Source: UBA8106 sp964569695
GTDB taxonomy: Bacteria; Acidobacteriota; Vicinamibacteria; Vicinamibacterales; UBA823
DNA length: 64,000 nt
NCBI GenBank assembly: GCA_964569695.1
Contig: CAZMUA010000009.1
Coordinates: 62,001 to 126,000, forward strand
Reading direction: 5' to 3'
The position numbers and the translations under genes are program-made. Positions 36,977 to 46,383 of this stretch are shown in pieces; position 1 is the stretch's first letter; the number at the start of each line of letters is the position of its first letter. Below the pieces are notes generated by a model. It did not search any database and was not told where the DNA came from. It was given only the letters and a program-made list of their open reading frames with translations.

Positions 36977-38731
36977 ATGAGAGTCAACGAACGAATGATA
37001 GAAAACCAGGCCATGAGCCTTCCAGGTTCACTACACACTGCGATTGCGAAGGAAGCCACTCTGTGGCGAGAGTCGAGCAATGTTCATAGGTTGTGGGCGA
37101 AGGATGCCACGCTGTGGACGGGAGGCGATGAGGCGAATGGCTTAGGGTGGTTGGATATCGTCGGTACTTGGTCCACGCGGCTTCACACTTTAGATGTAGT
37201 GCGAGACTTCGCCGGGCAAGGACAATTTACCGACGCACTGTTGTTGGGGATGGGCGGCTCAAGCTTATGCGCGCACGTCTTGGCAAAGAGTTTTCCTAAG
37301 CAGGAAGGATTTCCGTCACTCCAAATTCTTGATTCGATCGATCCAGCACAAGTGCGACGTGTTCGTGATGCCTTACATCTGGATCGTTGCCTTTTCGTCG
37401 TCTCAAGTAAAACTGGAAACACGTTAGAAACAAATCTTTTATATCAATATTTCTTTGATGAGCGGCGCAAAAGATGTGGCCAAGATGCAGGATTGCAATT
37501 CATTGCGATAACAGATTCAGGATCAACGCTTCACGACATTGCGATGCGTGATGGTTTTGCCCAAATTCACGAAGGAGTGTCGAGTATCGGCGGGCGTTAT
37601 TCCGCTCTGTCAAATGTTGGGATGGTTCCTGCTGCCATGATGGGACTCAATACTGAGAGGCTGATTGCGAGCGCGAAACGGATGGTGGCGGCATGTAGAC
37701 CCGAAGTGTCGATTGAGAAGAATCCTGGAGTTATGCTCGGACTTGCACTGGGTGTCGGTGCGCGTACTGGTTTAGATAAGGTGACCATCATGACGTCTCC
37801 GGGTCTCAAGACCTTCGGTGGATGGTTGGAGCAGTTACTGGCTGAATCGACAGGTAAGATGGAAAAGGGGATTATCCCAATTGATTCTGAAGGTTTCGGA
37901 TCACCAGTTGATTATGGCCCTGATCGCCTATTTGTTTATATAGGTATCGATTCTCTGTACGATGTGTCTCAAGACGATGCAGTAACGGCGCTGGAGCAGT
38001 CTGGGCAATCTGTAATACGGATTAACCTGAGTGATGTTTATGATCTTTCCCAGGAATTCTTTCGATGGGAGATTGCCACGGCGGTCGCTGCGGCAGTGCT
38101 CCAAATAAACCCCTTCGATCAACCTGATGTAGAGGCTGGCAAGGTGGTTACCAGAGAGCTGACTGACGCATATGAGAAACGAGGAGCCCTGCCGGTTGAG
38201 ATACCAGTTGTTGAAGGAGATGGGATGCGTCTGTTTGCGAATAAACCTTATAGAGCAGCTTTACGTAAAGGTTCAGGCAAAATCATTTCAGTGCAGGGAG
38301 TGTTAGGGTCGCACCTCGGGAGTATGACGGCAGGTGACTATTTCGCTCTGCTTGCGTTTATAGATACCAATTCAAAAAATCGAGAGGTCCTGCAAGATAT
38401 TCGGCGCATGGTGCGAAATAGCACGAAGTTGGCGACCTGTCTTTCGGTTGGACCGCGATTCCTGCATTCGACCGGCCAGCTTTACAAAGGTGGTCCCGAT
38501 ACAGGCGTATTCATCCAAATTACGTGCGATGAGACAGAGGACTTACAAGTGTCAGGTCGTAGGATGACCTTTGGGATTGTGAAAGCCTCACAGGCACGTA
38601 GTGATCTTAAATTATTGGCCAACATGAACCGACGAGTGCTTCGTGTACACCTAGGCCAGGATCTTGAGAGAGGTCTTTCGTCACTTAAAGATTCTATTGC
38701 TGCAGTACTCCGTCAAAGTAAGTCTAAGTAA
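36977..38731 (+). CDS. pgi: Glucose-6-phosphate isomerase, Tal-Pgi fusion-type
   Basis: A 584-residue phosphosugar isomerase of the SIS fold, interconverting glucose-6-P and fructose-6-P. Visible: LLLGMGGSSLCAHV (near 88), VVSSKTGNTLET (near 133), GGRYSALSNVGMVPA (near 206) and a C-terminal HSTGQLYKGGP segment (near 495). The opening RLWAKDATLW..DE..GLGWLDI and the C-terminal module resemble the isomerase half of bifunctional transaldolase/Pgi proteins rather than stand-alone Pgi. No transaldolase half is encoded upstream. The ATG at 36977 lacks a clear ribosome site; codons 6 or 13 are alternatives. Confidence 0.88.
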   Translation: MRVNERMIENQAMSLPGSLHTAIAKEATLWRESSNVHRLWAKDATLWTGGDEANGLGWLDIVGTWSTRLHTLDVVRDFAGQGQFTDALLLGMGGSSLCAHVLAKSFPKQEGFPSLQILDSIDPAQVRRVRDALHLDRCLFVVSSKTGNTLETNLLYQYFFDERRKRCGQDAGLQFIAITDSGSTLHDIAMRDGFAQIHEGVSSIGGRYSALSNVGMVPAAMMGLNTERLIASAKRMVAACRPEVSIEKNPGVMLGLALGVGARTGLDKVTIMTSPGLKTFGGWLEQLLAESTGKMEKGIIPIDSEGFGSPVDYGPDRLFVYIGIDSLYDVSQDDAVTALEQSGQSVIRINLSDVYDLSQEFFRWEIATAVAAAVLQINPFDQPDVEAGKVVTRELTDAYEKRGALPVEIPVVEGDGMRLFANKPYRAALRKGSGKIISVQGVLGSHLGSMTAGDYFALLAFIDTNSKNREVLQDIRRMVRNSTKLATCLSVGPRFLHSTGQLYKGGPDTGVFIQITCDETEDLQVSGRRMTFGIVKASQARSDLKLLANMNRRVLRVHLGQDLERGLSSLKDSIAAVLRQSKSK

Positions 38732-39342
38732 GTTAAGCCGTCTCGAGTGAATTTGATTGCGAACAGAACAAGTGCTACACCAAGAGCTCGAATGACATAG
38801 GTATAGGTAGGGCCTTTTAGCCAAACACGTCCCCGCCCAGCGACAATAGCGAGAGTCATTTTGCCGCCGACTAAACAGACATAGAGTCCGACAAGAAACA
38901 TTCCAACAAACCAGTAACTGACGGTAGACGCTTCATGAACGACCGGTGCACCGATCGTGAACCAGAATAAATACGGGTTTGGATTCACAAAATTTGTTAA
39001 TGCCCCCTTACGAAGGGAATTGAGGTCGTCTTCTTCGGTAGCGACGTTTAAAGAGGAAGGTGCTGTGAAGCTATCGTAGGCGAGATACGTGAGAAAAGCT
39101 GCACCAAGGAGGGCGATCATGCCGAGGGCACCTTTCGCATCGGCCAAGCGACCGATCACAAAAATGGCAATGATAGCGATTGGAGCGTCCGTTAGAATTG
39201 GTGCAACTGCGATTTTCACGCCTTCCCGTATCCCGTACCGCAGGCTTTGGGCAATGACTAAAGTCGTGATGGGGCCAGGAGAAAACCCCCCAACCAATCC
39301 AACGACTATACCGGTGAGAAGATATGGCCAGCCTTCGCTCAT
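38713..39342 (-). CDS. LysE/RhtB-family exporter
   Basis: A 209-residue membrane protein with about six helices. The N-terminal GLVGGFSPGPITTLVIAQSLRYGIREG (near 14) is the LysE signature, and FVNPNPYLFWFTIGAP (near 117) is the second conserved block. Members export amino acids or related small molecules; the substrate here is unknown. The 3' end overlaps that of pgi by 19 bp on the opposite strand. Confidence 0.88.
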   Translation of the reverse strand: MSEGWPYLLTGIVVGLVGGFSPGPITTLVIAQSLRYGIREGVKIAVAPILTDAPIAIIAIFVIGRLADAKGALGMIALLGAAFLTYLAYDSFTAPSSLNVATEEDDLNSLRKGALTNFVNPNPYLFWFTIGAPVVHEASTVSYWFVGMFLVGLYVCLVGGKMTLAIVAGRGRVWLKGPTYTYVIRALGVALVLFAIKFTRDGLTYLDLL

Positions 39343-39650
39343 AAGCGGATTTCAACGGATGCGTATCGCGCTTGGTTTGTTTGGATCTTCGAATGTAGCG
39401 ATTAGGTATTAGTGTGCCTAAAGTATACCAGCATCTCTGAGGCAGGTTGGGGTGCAGACGGTTGAGAAAGCATTGGATTGATGTTGCCAGACTGAAAATA
39501 TCTCTCGTTTTTTAGCGAACAGCGTAAATATAAAACTCATTTAAGGGAGTCAAAGATAGCCATTGTCAATAATTTGGCATCGACTTACAATCTCACTCTA
39601 ATCTACGTGAGTAGCGAAAGACTCATTTCAAATCGCCGGACAGGGAGGCA
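39343..39650. other. Intergenic region between the LysE-like gene and the NHL protein
   Basis: This 308-bp divergent region has no coding sequence. It contains a near-consensus plus-strand promoter at 39563-39591 for the NHL gene. On the minus strand an extended -10 (TGG-TATACT, at 39422-39430) may serve the exporter, though its -35 is poor. Confidence 0.5.
39563..39591 (+). promoter_or_regulatory. Sigma70 promoter for the NHL-repeat protein
   Basis: TTGTCA (39563-39568), a 17-bp spacer and TACAAT (39586-39591) match the consensus at five of six positions each. The start site would be near 39598, about 53 nt before the coding start. Confidence 0.65.
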
Positions 39651-40856
39651 ATGATGAATAGGCCTAAATTCAGTCGCAGTCTTTTGATTGGGACGCTGGG
39701 CGTCCTTGCATTTGCACTGTTAAACCTTGGGCAAGCTGCATTGGAGCGTACCGCGGTGGCAGCTGGTCAGAACTCCATTGAGGCACCAATGTTCGAAGTT
39801 GACCCATTGTGGCCAAAGCCTCTCCCTAATTCTTGGGTGCAAGGAATGACGATTGGATTAGCGGTTGATTTCGAGGATAACGTGTGGATTGTCCATCGCA
39901 ACAATATGTTGGCGGTCAACGAGATTCCGGCAGATGGAGATTCGCCGATTACGCAGGGCGAATGCTGTTTTGCTGCCCCTCCTGTGCTGGCCTTTAACCA
40001 GGCCGGAGATTTGATTCAGCACTGGGGTGGACCGGGCGAGGGGTATGAATGGCCGCAGTCGAATCATGGTCTGGCCTTCGATCACAAGGACAATATTTGG
40101 ATTGGTGGAAATGGTGCTGACGATGCTCACGTTTTGAAATTTACGAAGGACGGACAATTCTTAATGCAGCTGGGACGTTCCGGTGGGAATGCCGGAAGCA
40201 ACGACCGTGAGAATTATGGGCGTGTTGCAAAGATCTTTGTTGATGCTGAAGCAAATGAGGCCTACATCGCTGATGGTTACGGTAATCGACGTGTTGCGGT
40301 TGTTGATGCGGACACTGGGGAATTTAAACGTTATTGGGGCGCGTACGGTAATCGACCTGATGATGGGCCTCTTCCTCGTTACAATCCTGACGATCCACCG
40401 GCTCAGCAATTTAGAAGTCCAGTTCATTGCGCCGAGCTATCCAATGATCGCCTGTTGTACGTCTGTGACCGTGCAAGCGATCGGATTCAAGTTTTCCACC
40501 CAGATGGGACTTTTGTGAAGGAAGGGTTTATTGAAAAAGAAACCCTAGGGGGTGGCTCAGCATGGGATATTGCATTTTCTAGAGATGCAGACCAGCGGTA
40601 TATCTATCTTGCAGATGGGGTTAACTCAAAGGTTCACGTTATCGATCGCGAGTCACTTGAAGTCTTGACTAGTTTTGGCGATGGTGGCCGTCATCCTGGA
40701 CAGTGGTATGGCGTACATAGCATCGCGACCGATTCACAGGGAAATATCTACACTACCGAAACTTACGAAGGGAAGCGTCTTCAGAAATTCGTTTATAAAG
40801 GCGTAGGTACTGTTAAGAGATACCAAGGTGTGCTCTGGCCGTCGAGTGGTGATTAA
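39651..40856 (+). CDS. Secreted NHL-repeat beta-propeller protein
   Basis: A 401-residue protein with an N-terminal export signal (about 10-38), followed by about six NHL-type blades, for example HGLAFDHKDNIWIGGNG, KIFVDAEANEAYIADGYGNRRV and SIATDSQGNIYTTETYEGKRLQKF. The blades resemble those of peptidylglycine amidating lyase and other six-bladed propellers. No enzymatic residues can be assigned. GGGAGG lies just before the tandem ATGs (39651, 39654). It is a single-gene unit with its own promoter; function unknown. Confidence 0.8.
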   Translation: MMNRPKFSRSLLIGTLGVLAFALLNLGQAALERTAVAAGQNSIEAPMFEVDPLWPKPLPNSWVQGMTIGLAVDFEDNVWIVHRNNMLAVNEIPADGDSPITQGECCFAAPPVLAFNQAGDLIQHWGGPGEGYEWPQSNHGLAFDHKDNIWIGGNGADDAHVLKFTKDGQFLMQLGRSGGNAGSNDRENYGRVAKIFVDAEANEAYIADGYGNRRVAVVDADTGEFKRYWGAYGNRPDDGPLPRYNPDDPPAQQFRSPVHCAELSNDRLLYVCDRASDRIQVFHPDGTFVKEGFIEKETLGGGSAWDIAFSRDADQRYIYLADGVNSKVHVIDRESLEVLTSFGDGGRHPGQWYGVHSIATDSQGNIYTTETYEGKRLQKFVYKGVGTVKRYQGVLWPSSGD

Positions 40857-40989
40857 TATACCAAGACTTGTCGAATGAGGTAAGGCGCTTGGGTAAGGAG
40901 TAATGGCTATGCATCTCTTTGTATTTCGATTTGCATAGATCGTGATTGCTGGGAATTCGAACTAAGTTCAGGATGTTACCAACGAAGCG

Positions 40990-41066
<77 letters not shown>

Positions 41067-41184
41067 ACATGACAATGCACAAGTTAAATAACAACTGCGC
41101 AATGTTTCAGTCTAGCATGTATGGTTTTGACTTCCAACCGTCGTGAATCAGTAGGCGCGGTAATAATCGGTGCGCCTTACGGTG

Positions 41185-41550
41185 TCATGGAGTTTTTCGG
41201 GTGCTGGGCAGTCGATCCTTCACTATGAAGACGATTTCACCAGGTCGAATTAGCCCAAGTTCCTGACGAGCGATCGGTTCTATGCTGGTGGGGTCTTCAT
41301 CAAGGCGTTTTTTACGGCTTTGAAGACTTTGATTTTCTCGTTTTAGAGATTTAATGGAGTCTAATAGGTTGTCATGCCTACGTTCCGCTCTCCGACTTTC
41401 GAGTAATCCTCGTTCACCAATGACGGCATTCGCGGCAAGCACGCAGACGATTAATATTACAAGAATATACAGGCCTCGATGTCGGCGAGGTAACCTTTCT
41501 GTAGGTTGAGCGTTATTTCTTGAAGCGCCTGGCAGTGTCATTCTTGGCAT
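41185..41550 (-). CDS. FtsB/DivIC-family septum formation protein
   Basis: A 121-residue protein with a short basic cytoplasmic N-terminus, one membrane helix (about 27-45), a coiled coil (about 50-90) and a C-terminal ARQELGLIRPGEIVF segment. This is the layout and signature of FtsB/DivIC, a bitopic division protein that works with FtsL and FtsQ. It lies between the initiator tRNA and cutA. eno, its frequent neighbour, is absent here. Confidence 0.85.
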   Translation of the reverse strand: MPRMTLPGASRNNAQPTERLPRRHRGLYILVILIVCVLAANAVIGERGLLESRRAERRHDNLLDSIKSLKRENQSLQSRKKRLDEDPTSIEPIARQELGLIRPGEIVFIVKDRLPSTRKTP

Positions 41551-41646
41551 ATATAGGCTGGGTTACGAATTTATGGCATCACTCGAGACCCATATTTATT
41601 TTCGGATCGAAAGGTCGTTTTCAATAGTCTGGGTCGGGGAGGAATC

Positions 41647-41976
41647 GTGGGTAGTTCCGATTACGTGATCGTGTTGGTCACTATGCCGTCTGGATCAGAG
41701 GCTGTGGGGCTTGCTAAAATACTGGTCGAAGAACGTCTCGCAGCGTGTGTCAATGTTCAAAATGAAATGGAATCGGTTTATCGCTGGAAGGGAAAAACTG
41801 AGCAGGAGTCCGAACAGCAGCTTGTTATAAAAACAATGGCTAAGCGGGTCCCAATATTGCGGAAACGGATCCGCTCACTTCATCCATACGAATGTCCGGA
41901 GTTTGTGGTTATTCAGCTGTCAGACGGTGATGAGGCTTATTTGAACTGGTTGAAGGACGCAGTCTCAGAAGAATAA
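41647..41976 (+). CDS. cutA: CutA1 divalent-cation tolerance protein
   Basis: A 109-residue protein of the trimeric CutA fold. The order of conserved segments is VLVTMPSGSEAVGLAKILVEERLAACVNV (near 10), SVYRWKGK (near 43) and the C-terminal HPYECPEFVVIQL (near 80). It starts from GTG at 41647 with a strong GGGGAGG ribosome site. Cytoplasmic; linked to metal tolerance in E. coli, but its biochemical role is still unclear. Confidence 0.94.
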   Translation: MGSSDYVIVLVTMPSGSEAVGLAKILVEERLAACVNVQNEMESVYRWKGKTEQESEQQLVIKTMAKRVPILRKRIRSLHPYECPEFVVIQLSDGDEAYLNWLKDAVSEE

Positions 41977-41987
41977 GTCGCCGACGT

Positions 41988-42629
41988 CTACAAGGCCTTC
42001 ACGACCAGAAAGCCGCCTAGGAGTAACAAAAAGAAGATCAGTGCTGCCAGCTCGAGATGGCGCTCTAACATTTTTCGAACTGGTGCTCCAAAAATCCGTA
42101 AAATTGCGGCCACCAGAAAAAAACGGCCAGCTCTTCCAAACGCACTGACGATAAGAAATAGCCAGAACGACATGCCCGTCGCACCTGCGGCAATAGTAAA
42201 CACCTTGAACGGGATTGGGGTGAAGGCAGCCGCAGCGAGAATTCCGATTCCAAACGGCCCAGCAAATACATTGACCACGTATGCCCAAGAGGCTTGAGCA
42301 TCGTACCAATCGATTATCGGTTGGCCGAGTGTTGCCATGAAGCTCAATCCAATGAGATATCCGAGTGCAGCACCAACGACAGACCCAGCTGTGCATAAAG
42401 TTGCGGCGGAAAGCCACCGACTTGGTTTGGAGGCGACAATGGCAATCAAGATTACATCTGGAGGAATCGGGAAAAAGGACGACTCAATTAACGCAAAGCC
42501 GAAGAGAGCTGCCATGCACTGAGGAGTGTCTGCCCATCGTAGCGTCCAGTCGTACAGTTCTCGGATCCATCGGCGTATTACACCCATGATTGAAAAGTTG
42601 TTATTACCCATCTTGCTTTTAAACCGCAT
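41988..42629 (-). CDS. YqaA/DedA-like inner-membrane protein (VTT domain)
   Basis: A 213-residue membrane protein with about five hydrophobic segments. It resembles the YqaA branch of the SNARE-associated/DedA (VTT) superfamily: an early FALIESSFFPIPPDVILIA motif (near 45), a GSVVGAALGYLIG helix and the F-x-P-I-P-F-K-V-F-T loop (near 155). Related proteins move lipids across the inner membrane or maintain membrane homeostasis. Its start overlaps the end of the metB-like gene by 11 nt; internal ATGs at codons 7 and 15 are possible starts. Confidence 0.82.
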   Translation of the reverse strand: MRFKSKMGNNNFSIMGVIRRWIRELYDWTLRWADTPQCMAALFGFALIESSFFPIPPDVILIAIVASKPSRWLSAATLCTAGSVVGAALGYLIGLSFMATLGQPIIDWYDAQASWAYVVNVFAGPFGIGILAAAAFTPIPFKVFTIAAGATGMSFWLFLIVSAFGRAGRFFLVAAILRIFGAPVRKMLERHLELAALIFFLLLLGGFLVVKAL

Positions 42630-43776
42630 CTAAGGCTTGACGCATATCTTCCGTAAGGTCTTGTATATCCTCTATTCCTGTCGAAATGCGAATCAATCCG
42701 TCACCGATGCCTCTTTCAAGTCTCTCTTTTCTTGGCACGGAGGCGTGGCTCATGCTTGCTGGATGACTAATGAGACTTTCAACGCCACCGAGACTTACAG
42801 CCAACGAAAACAATCTCACTCGATTGCAGACAGTGTTGGCACCTTCTAACGAGCCAACATTAAAGGATAACATGCCGCTGAAACCGTGCATTTGACGGCA
42901 TGCCAAATCATGTTGTGGATGATCGGGTAGGCCTGGGTACAACACCTTGTGAACCTTAGAGTGTGAGGAGAGAAACTCCGCGAGCGCTAGACCGTTCTGA
43001 CTATGTGTTCTCATGCGCAGTGCGAGTGTCTTTGTTCCACGCAGTAATAGCCAAGCGTCGAAAGGGCCCATGATCGCGCCACCCGTATTCTGAATAAACC
43101 GAAGTGACGCTTCGTCTTCAGTATTCGATGTCAAAACCATACCGCCAATGCTGTCAGTGTGGCCATTAAGGTATTTCGTCGTGCTATGGATAACGAGGTC
43201 CGCGCCGTGTTCGAGCGGACGTTGTACGTAAGGACTTGCGAATGTGTTATCGACGACAAGCTTTGTGTTGTGTGAGTGTGCAAGCTCAGCCATGGCTGCT
43301 AGGTCGGTCAAACCGAGTAATGGATTCGAGGGGGTTTCAACATAGATCATTTTCGTGTGGGAAGTTAAGGCGGCTACAACATTGTCTGGAATCGCTGTTT
43401 CCACGTAGCTAAAGGATATCTTGTAGCGGCGGAGTACCTGTTCAAATAGCCGATGAGTGCCACCGTATATATTCTTATCGACCACAACATGATCTCCAGG
43501 GTCGAGACGGCTGGCGACGGCGTTAATAGCTGCCACCCCGGATGCGAATGCAATTCCAGATTTAGCACCCTCAAGGGCCGCGATATTTGCCTCCACGGTG
43601 GAGCGGGTCGGGTTATTCGTTCGCGAATAATCGAAACCTTTATGTTGGCCGAGTTCGTCGTGCACGAAAGTTGATGTTTGATAAATCGGAGTGATAATCG
43701 CTCCAGTTGCTGAGTCGGGCTCCTGACCGGAGTGAACACACTTCGTATTGAACCGTGCTGTAGTTTCTAGTTTCAA
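42619..43776 (-). CDS. Cystathionine gamma-synthase/gamma-lyase family PLP enzyme
   Basis: A 385-residue Cys/Met metabolism PLP enzyme. Conserved parts: TKCVHSGQEPDSATGAIITPIYQTSTF at the start, YSRTNNPTR (near 50), ASGVAAINAV (near 77), the Schiff-base lysine in HSTTKYLNGH (near 200) and SLGGVESLISHPASMSH (near 330). The start is put at TTG 43776, which has an AAGGA ribosome site 8 nt upstream and family homology from codon 8; a longer in-frame reading to 43860 has no support. Synthase versus lyase cannot be told from sequence, so no symbol is given. Confidence 0.92.
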   Translation of the reverse strand: MKLETTARFNTKCVHSGQEPDSATGAIITPIYQTSTFVHDELGQHKGFDYSRTNNPTRSTVEANIAALEGAKSGIAFASGVAAINAVASRLDPGDHVVVDKNIYGGTHRLFEQVLRRYKISFSYVETAIPDNVVAALTSHTKMIYVETPSNPLLGLTDLAAMAELAHSHNTKLVVDNTFASPYVQRPLEHGADLVIHSTTKYLNGHTDSIGGMVLTSNTEDEASLRFIQNTGGAIMGPFDAWLLLRGTKTLALRMRTHSQNGLALAEFLSSHSKVHKVLYPGLPDHPQHDLACRQMHGFSGMLSFNVGSLEGANTVCNRVRLFSLAVSLGGVESLISHPASMSHASVPRKERLERGIGDGLIRISTGIEDIQDLTEDMRQALDAV

Positions 43777-43967
43777 GTTGTCAATCCTTGGTATTAAGCT
43801 CGAGAAAGTATTGATGACTAGGGTTCTTTTGTATTTATCAAATCCACATATATCTAACAAGTGTTATCGGATTCTTGTACGATACATCTGTTATCATTTT
43901 GCATTCAACTATTATGCGTATTTGGCAGATTGTTATTGTTTGCTGTTAATGGCAGTGTCTTCATATT

Positions 43968-44954
43968 ATGGCTTCTTCTGGTCCGTTGGACCCATCTCCA
44001 GAACTTGTTGTTGTGATGAAAACTGAGTCTGAATCCGAAGCAAACATAGTATGTGCACTTTTGGCAAGTCACGATATTGAGTCAGTGATAACGTCAAATG
44101 TAGGAGCTGCACTACTACCAACGGTCATCTCTCGGCCCACTTTAGCTAGAGTAGAGGTACGTTTTGAGGACGTAGCACGTGCAAGAAATATCATTAAGGA
44201 TTCTCAAGCTAATGCAGAGGCGCCTAGTTCTCTATCCCAGTCGCACTATGAGTCGCTAGGCCAAAAGCTGGGCTACCAATTCAGTGATAACAGATTGCTT
44301 GAACAGGCACTCACGCATCGTTCAATCGTGCATGAGGATGCGAGCGGGGGGATGGTCGATAATGAGGTTCTAGAATTCCTTGGTGATGCAGTTCTAGAGT
44401 TTGTGATTGCTGATCTATTATTTCGTGAATTTCCAGATGTGACTGAAGGAATTATGTCGAAGTGGAAGGCTACTCTGGTTTCGACAGCAACTCTTGCCAA
44501 CTTAGGTGAATTGTTGGGCCTTGGCGACTATATATTGCTTGGCCGTGGTGAAGAAAAGACAGGTGGTCGTAAGAAAAAAAATCTTGTTGCCGATGCTTAC
44601 GAAGCGCTTATTGCTGCCGTCTATCTGGATGGGGGAGTTAGTGCTGTGCAAACGTTTATTGAGAATCAGTTTAGACCTCTTGTGGACACACTACGAATTG
44701 GTGACCGGTCAGCAATTCTTGAACAAGACGATAAATCAGCGCTTCAAGAGTTGGTTCAAGCGCGGTCACTAGGCCTACCAGAATACCGTGTTGTACGAGA
44801 AGATGGTCCAGATCATCGAAAGATATTTTATATCGAAGTATGGGTGGGTGGTGACGTCTTGGCTCATGCTGAAGGGCAAAGTAAGAAGGAGGCGGAACAG
44901 CGTGCGGCATCACTGGCACTTCAACGTCTCACGGGTGGATCAGTTAATCAATAA
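43968..44954 (+). CDS. rnc: Ribonuclease III with N-terminal DUF2007 domain
   Basis: A 328-residue protein, about 100 longer than normal RNase III. Residues about 10-80 match the DUF2007 pattern: a hydrophobic strand LVVVMKTES, an EAN..CALL..HDIES helix and a closing VEVRFEDVARARNIIK. Residues about 90-325 form a complete RNase III, with ALTHRS near 114, the catalytic NEVLEFLGDAVLE near 130, the second acidic site DAYEALIAAVYLD near 207 and a C-terminal double-stranded RNA-binding domain (about 255-322) ending EAEQRAASLALQRL. RNase III processes rRNA and duplex RNAs. The fusion is unusual; no internal start with a ribosome site was seen at the domain border. Confidence 0.9.
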   Translation: MASSGPLDPSPELVVVMKTESESEANIVCALLASHDIESVITSNVGAALLPTVISRPTLARVEVRFEDVARARNIIKDSQANAEAPSSLSQSHYESLGQKLGYQFSDNRLLEQALTHRSIVHEDASGGMVDNEVLEFLGDAVLEFVIADLLFREFPDVTEGIMSKWKATLVSTATLANLGELLGLGDYILLGRGEEKTGGRKKKNLVADAYEALIAAVYLDGGVSAVQTFIENQFRPLVDTLRIGDRSAILEQDDKSALQELVQARSLGLPEYRVVREDGPDHRKIFYIEVWVGGDVLAHAEGQSKKEAEQRAASLALQRLTGGSVNQ

Positions 44955-46092
44955 CATTCCATTCTCGTGTAGGTTCGCTGGACACAAAATTAGCATCATT
45001 CGTGCTGGGTTCGTTCCTAGGTAATCTGTCATAGGCGTAATTTTGGACCTCCCTGGCTAACTGCTCGTCGGAAATGGGAGTCGGTTGACAGTGCAGCTTA
45101 ACCCAAAGCCTCAGTAGTGGATCGGCTAAACGATAACGTTTCTGCCTTACTGTGATCAGATCAACATCATCTAACCAAGAGAGATAATCTCTGGTTGATC
45201 CGGGAGTTCGTCCAAGTCTCCTCGCTATTTCCGTCAATTTCAGAGGTTCCTCATTGGCTAGAATCTGCACGATTGCCTGAAGCACACCGTAACCACGTGC
45301 TCGGTGCAACCTTAATTCATATTCGAAGCGACAATGGGCCCAAAGTGAGCCTCCCTTTGAGAGTTGCGTCGTGAGGGCCGCAACCGGGTCGAATAGATTA
45401 GGTTCCTGTGAAATCTCCATGCCTTGCGCGATTAATCGAACATAGCTTGGCCGTCCAGCTGTTAGAGCATGGATAGACCTGGCCAGTTCGTCACGAGAAA
45501 TGTAATTGTCAGGATTAGGAACACTTGCTAAAGCACTTCCGACTTCTGCTGGTGTAAAAGCTGGAAGATGGACGATTTCAAATTGAGGAGATGCATCTCG
45601 AAGGAGTCTTAGTGCTCGGGTGGTATACCGTGTACTCAAAACAAACCGGTTTTGGCTATTACGAAGTGTTTCGATTAATTCATTCAGAACAAGTCTTAAG
45701 CCAGGAAAATTCTCGAAAGTCTTCAATTCAAGAATTTCATCTAGTAAAAAAATAGCTGGATTTGCAGGTGAAGGGCTGGCTTTATCAAGGAATCTGAGTG
45801 TTGCTTGAAACGCTTCTCGTGTGGAACGAGCTTCAGAAAACCCAGCCTTTTCGCTTTTTGCGTTGAAAGGCGAATTTGCAGTGAGGGACCGCAAAAAGTG
45901 TTCTGGAGTGCTGGCAGCTTGCTCAACATCTAGGTATTGAGAACGCTCATTTCCGAGTTCGGATTGCAGTTCCAGAAGTAGTTCTGTGCGACCACTGCCG
46001 CCTAACCCTAATATAATTGGAATCCTTGGCGGGTCTGCTTCAATGGCTGAAAGGAGGCGTCTTTTAAGAGTCGGCCTTTCGATCTGAGTCAC
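44944..46092 (-). CDS. Archaeal-type AAA ATPase with winged-helix domain
   Basis: A 382-residue P-loop ATPase. The Walker A is GLGGSGRTELL (near 30) and the Walker B is AIFLLDEILEL (near 113). A helical lid follows, then a winged-helix segment (about 275-335; LTEIARRLGRTPGSTRDYLSWLDDVDLI) and a short C-terminal DUF234-like region. Such ATPases are widespread in archaea and scattered in bacteria, with roles mostly unknown. Its 3' end overlaps that of rnc by 11 bp on the other strand, and it diverges from purA. Confidence 0.75.
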   Translation of the reverse strand: MTQIERPTLKRRLLSAIEADPPRIPIILGLGGSGRTELLLELQSELGNERSQYLDVEQAASTPEHFLRSLTANSPFNAKSEKAGFSEARSTREAFQATLRFLDKASPSPANPAIFLLDEILELKTFENFPGLRLVLNELIETLRNSQNRFVLSTRYTTRALRLLRDASPQFEIVHLPAFTPAEVGSALASVPNPDNYISRDELARSIHALTAGRPSYVRLIAQGMEISQEPNLFDPVAALTTQLSKGGSLWAHCRFEYELRLHRARGYGVLQAIVQILANEEPLKLTEIARRLGRTPGSTRDYLSWLDDVDLITVRQKRYRLADPLLRLWVKLHCQPTPISDEQLAREVQNYAYDRLPRNEPSTNDANFVSSEPTREWNVID

Positions 46093-46225
46093 TCTTGCTT
46101 ATCTCCAAGTGTTGATTCAAGTCTAATCAGGAAATCAAATCGATACAATTGGGTTACGAAAAGGTAATTCATTAATTGGCACCCCTGATCAATGAATAGA
46201 ACTTAAAAAAGGGTGAAGCGGTTTG

Positions 46226-46373
46226 TCAATGTGAAAGAATAACATTGTTAAAGTGCGTCCTGCTGAACCTTTAAAAATGCAAGTATTTTTTGGGATATTC
46301 TTTTTATTGCTAGATTGGCATTTCCTGCGATTTCAGATAAAAGCAAGGTAGTTCAATGTGAAACAATAGCATT
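46226..46373 (+). repeat. Pair of 21-bp direct repeats upstream of purA
   Basis: Copies at 46226-46246 and 46353-46373 share the pattern TCAATGTGAAA, then S, AATA, R and CATT, with two mismatches in 21. They start 127 bp apart, close to twelve helical turns, consistent with two operator sites on one face of the DNA. Confidence 0.55.
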
Positions 46374-46383
46374 TGCAGCTTTA

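Noticed and set aside
43777..43860. Longer N-terminus for the cystathionine synthase/lyase gene
   Set aside because: Homology begins only after the TTG at 43776, which has a ribosome site; the extra residues look like untranslated AT-rich leader.
43777..43967. SAM riboswitch upstream of the metB-like gene
   Set aside because: No SAM-I or SAM-II core sequence or terminator hairpin was found in the leader.
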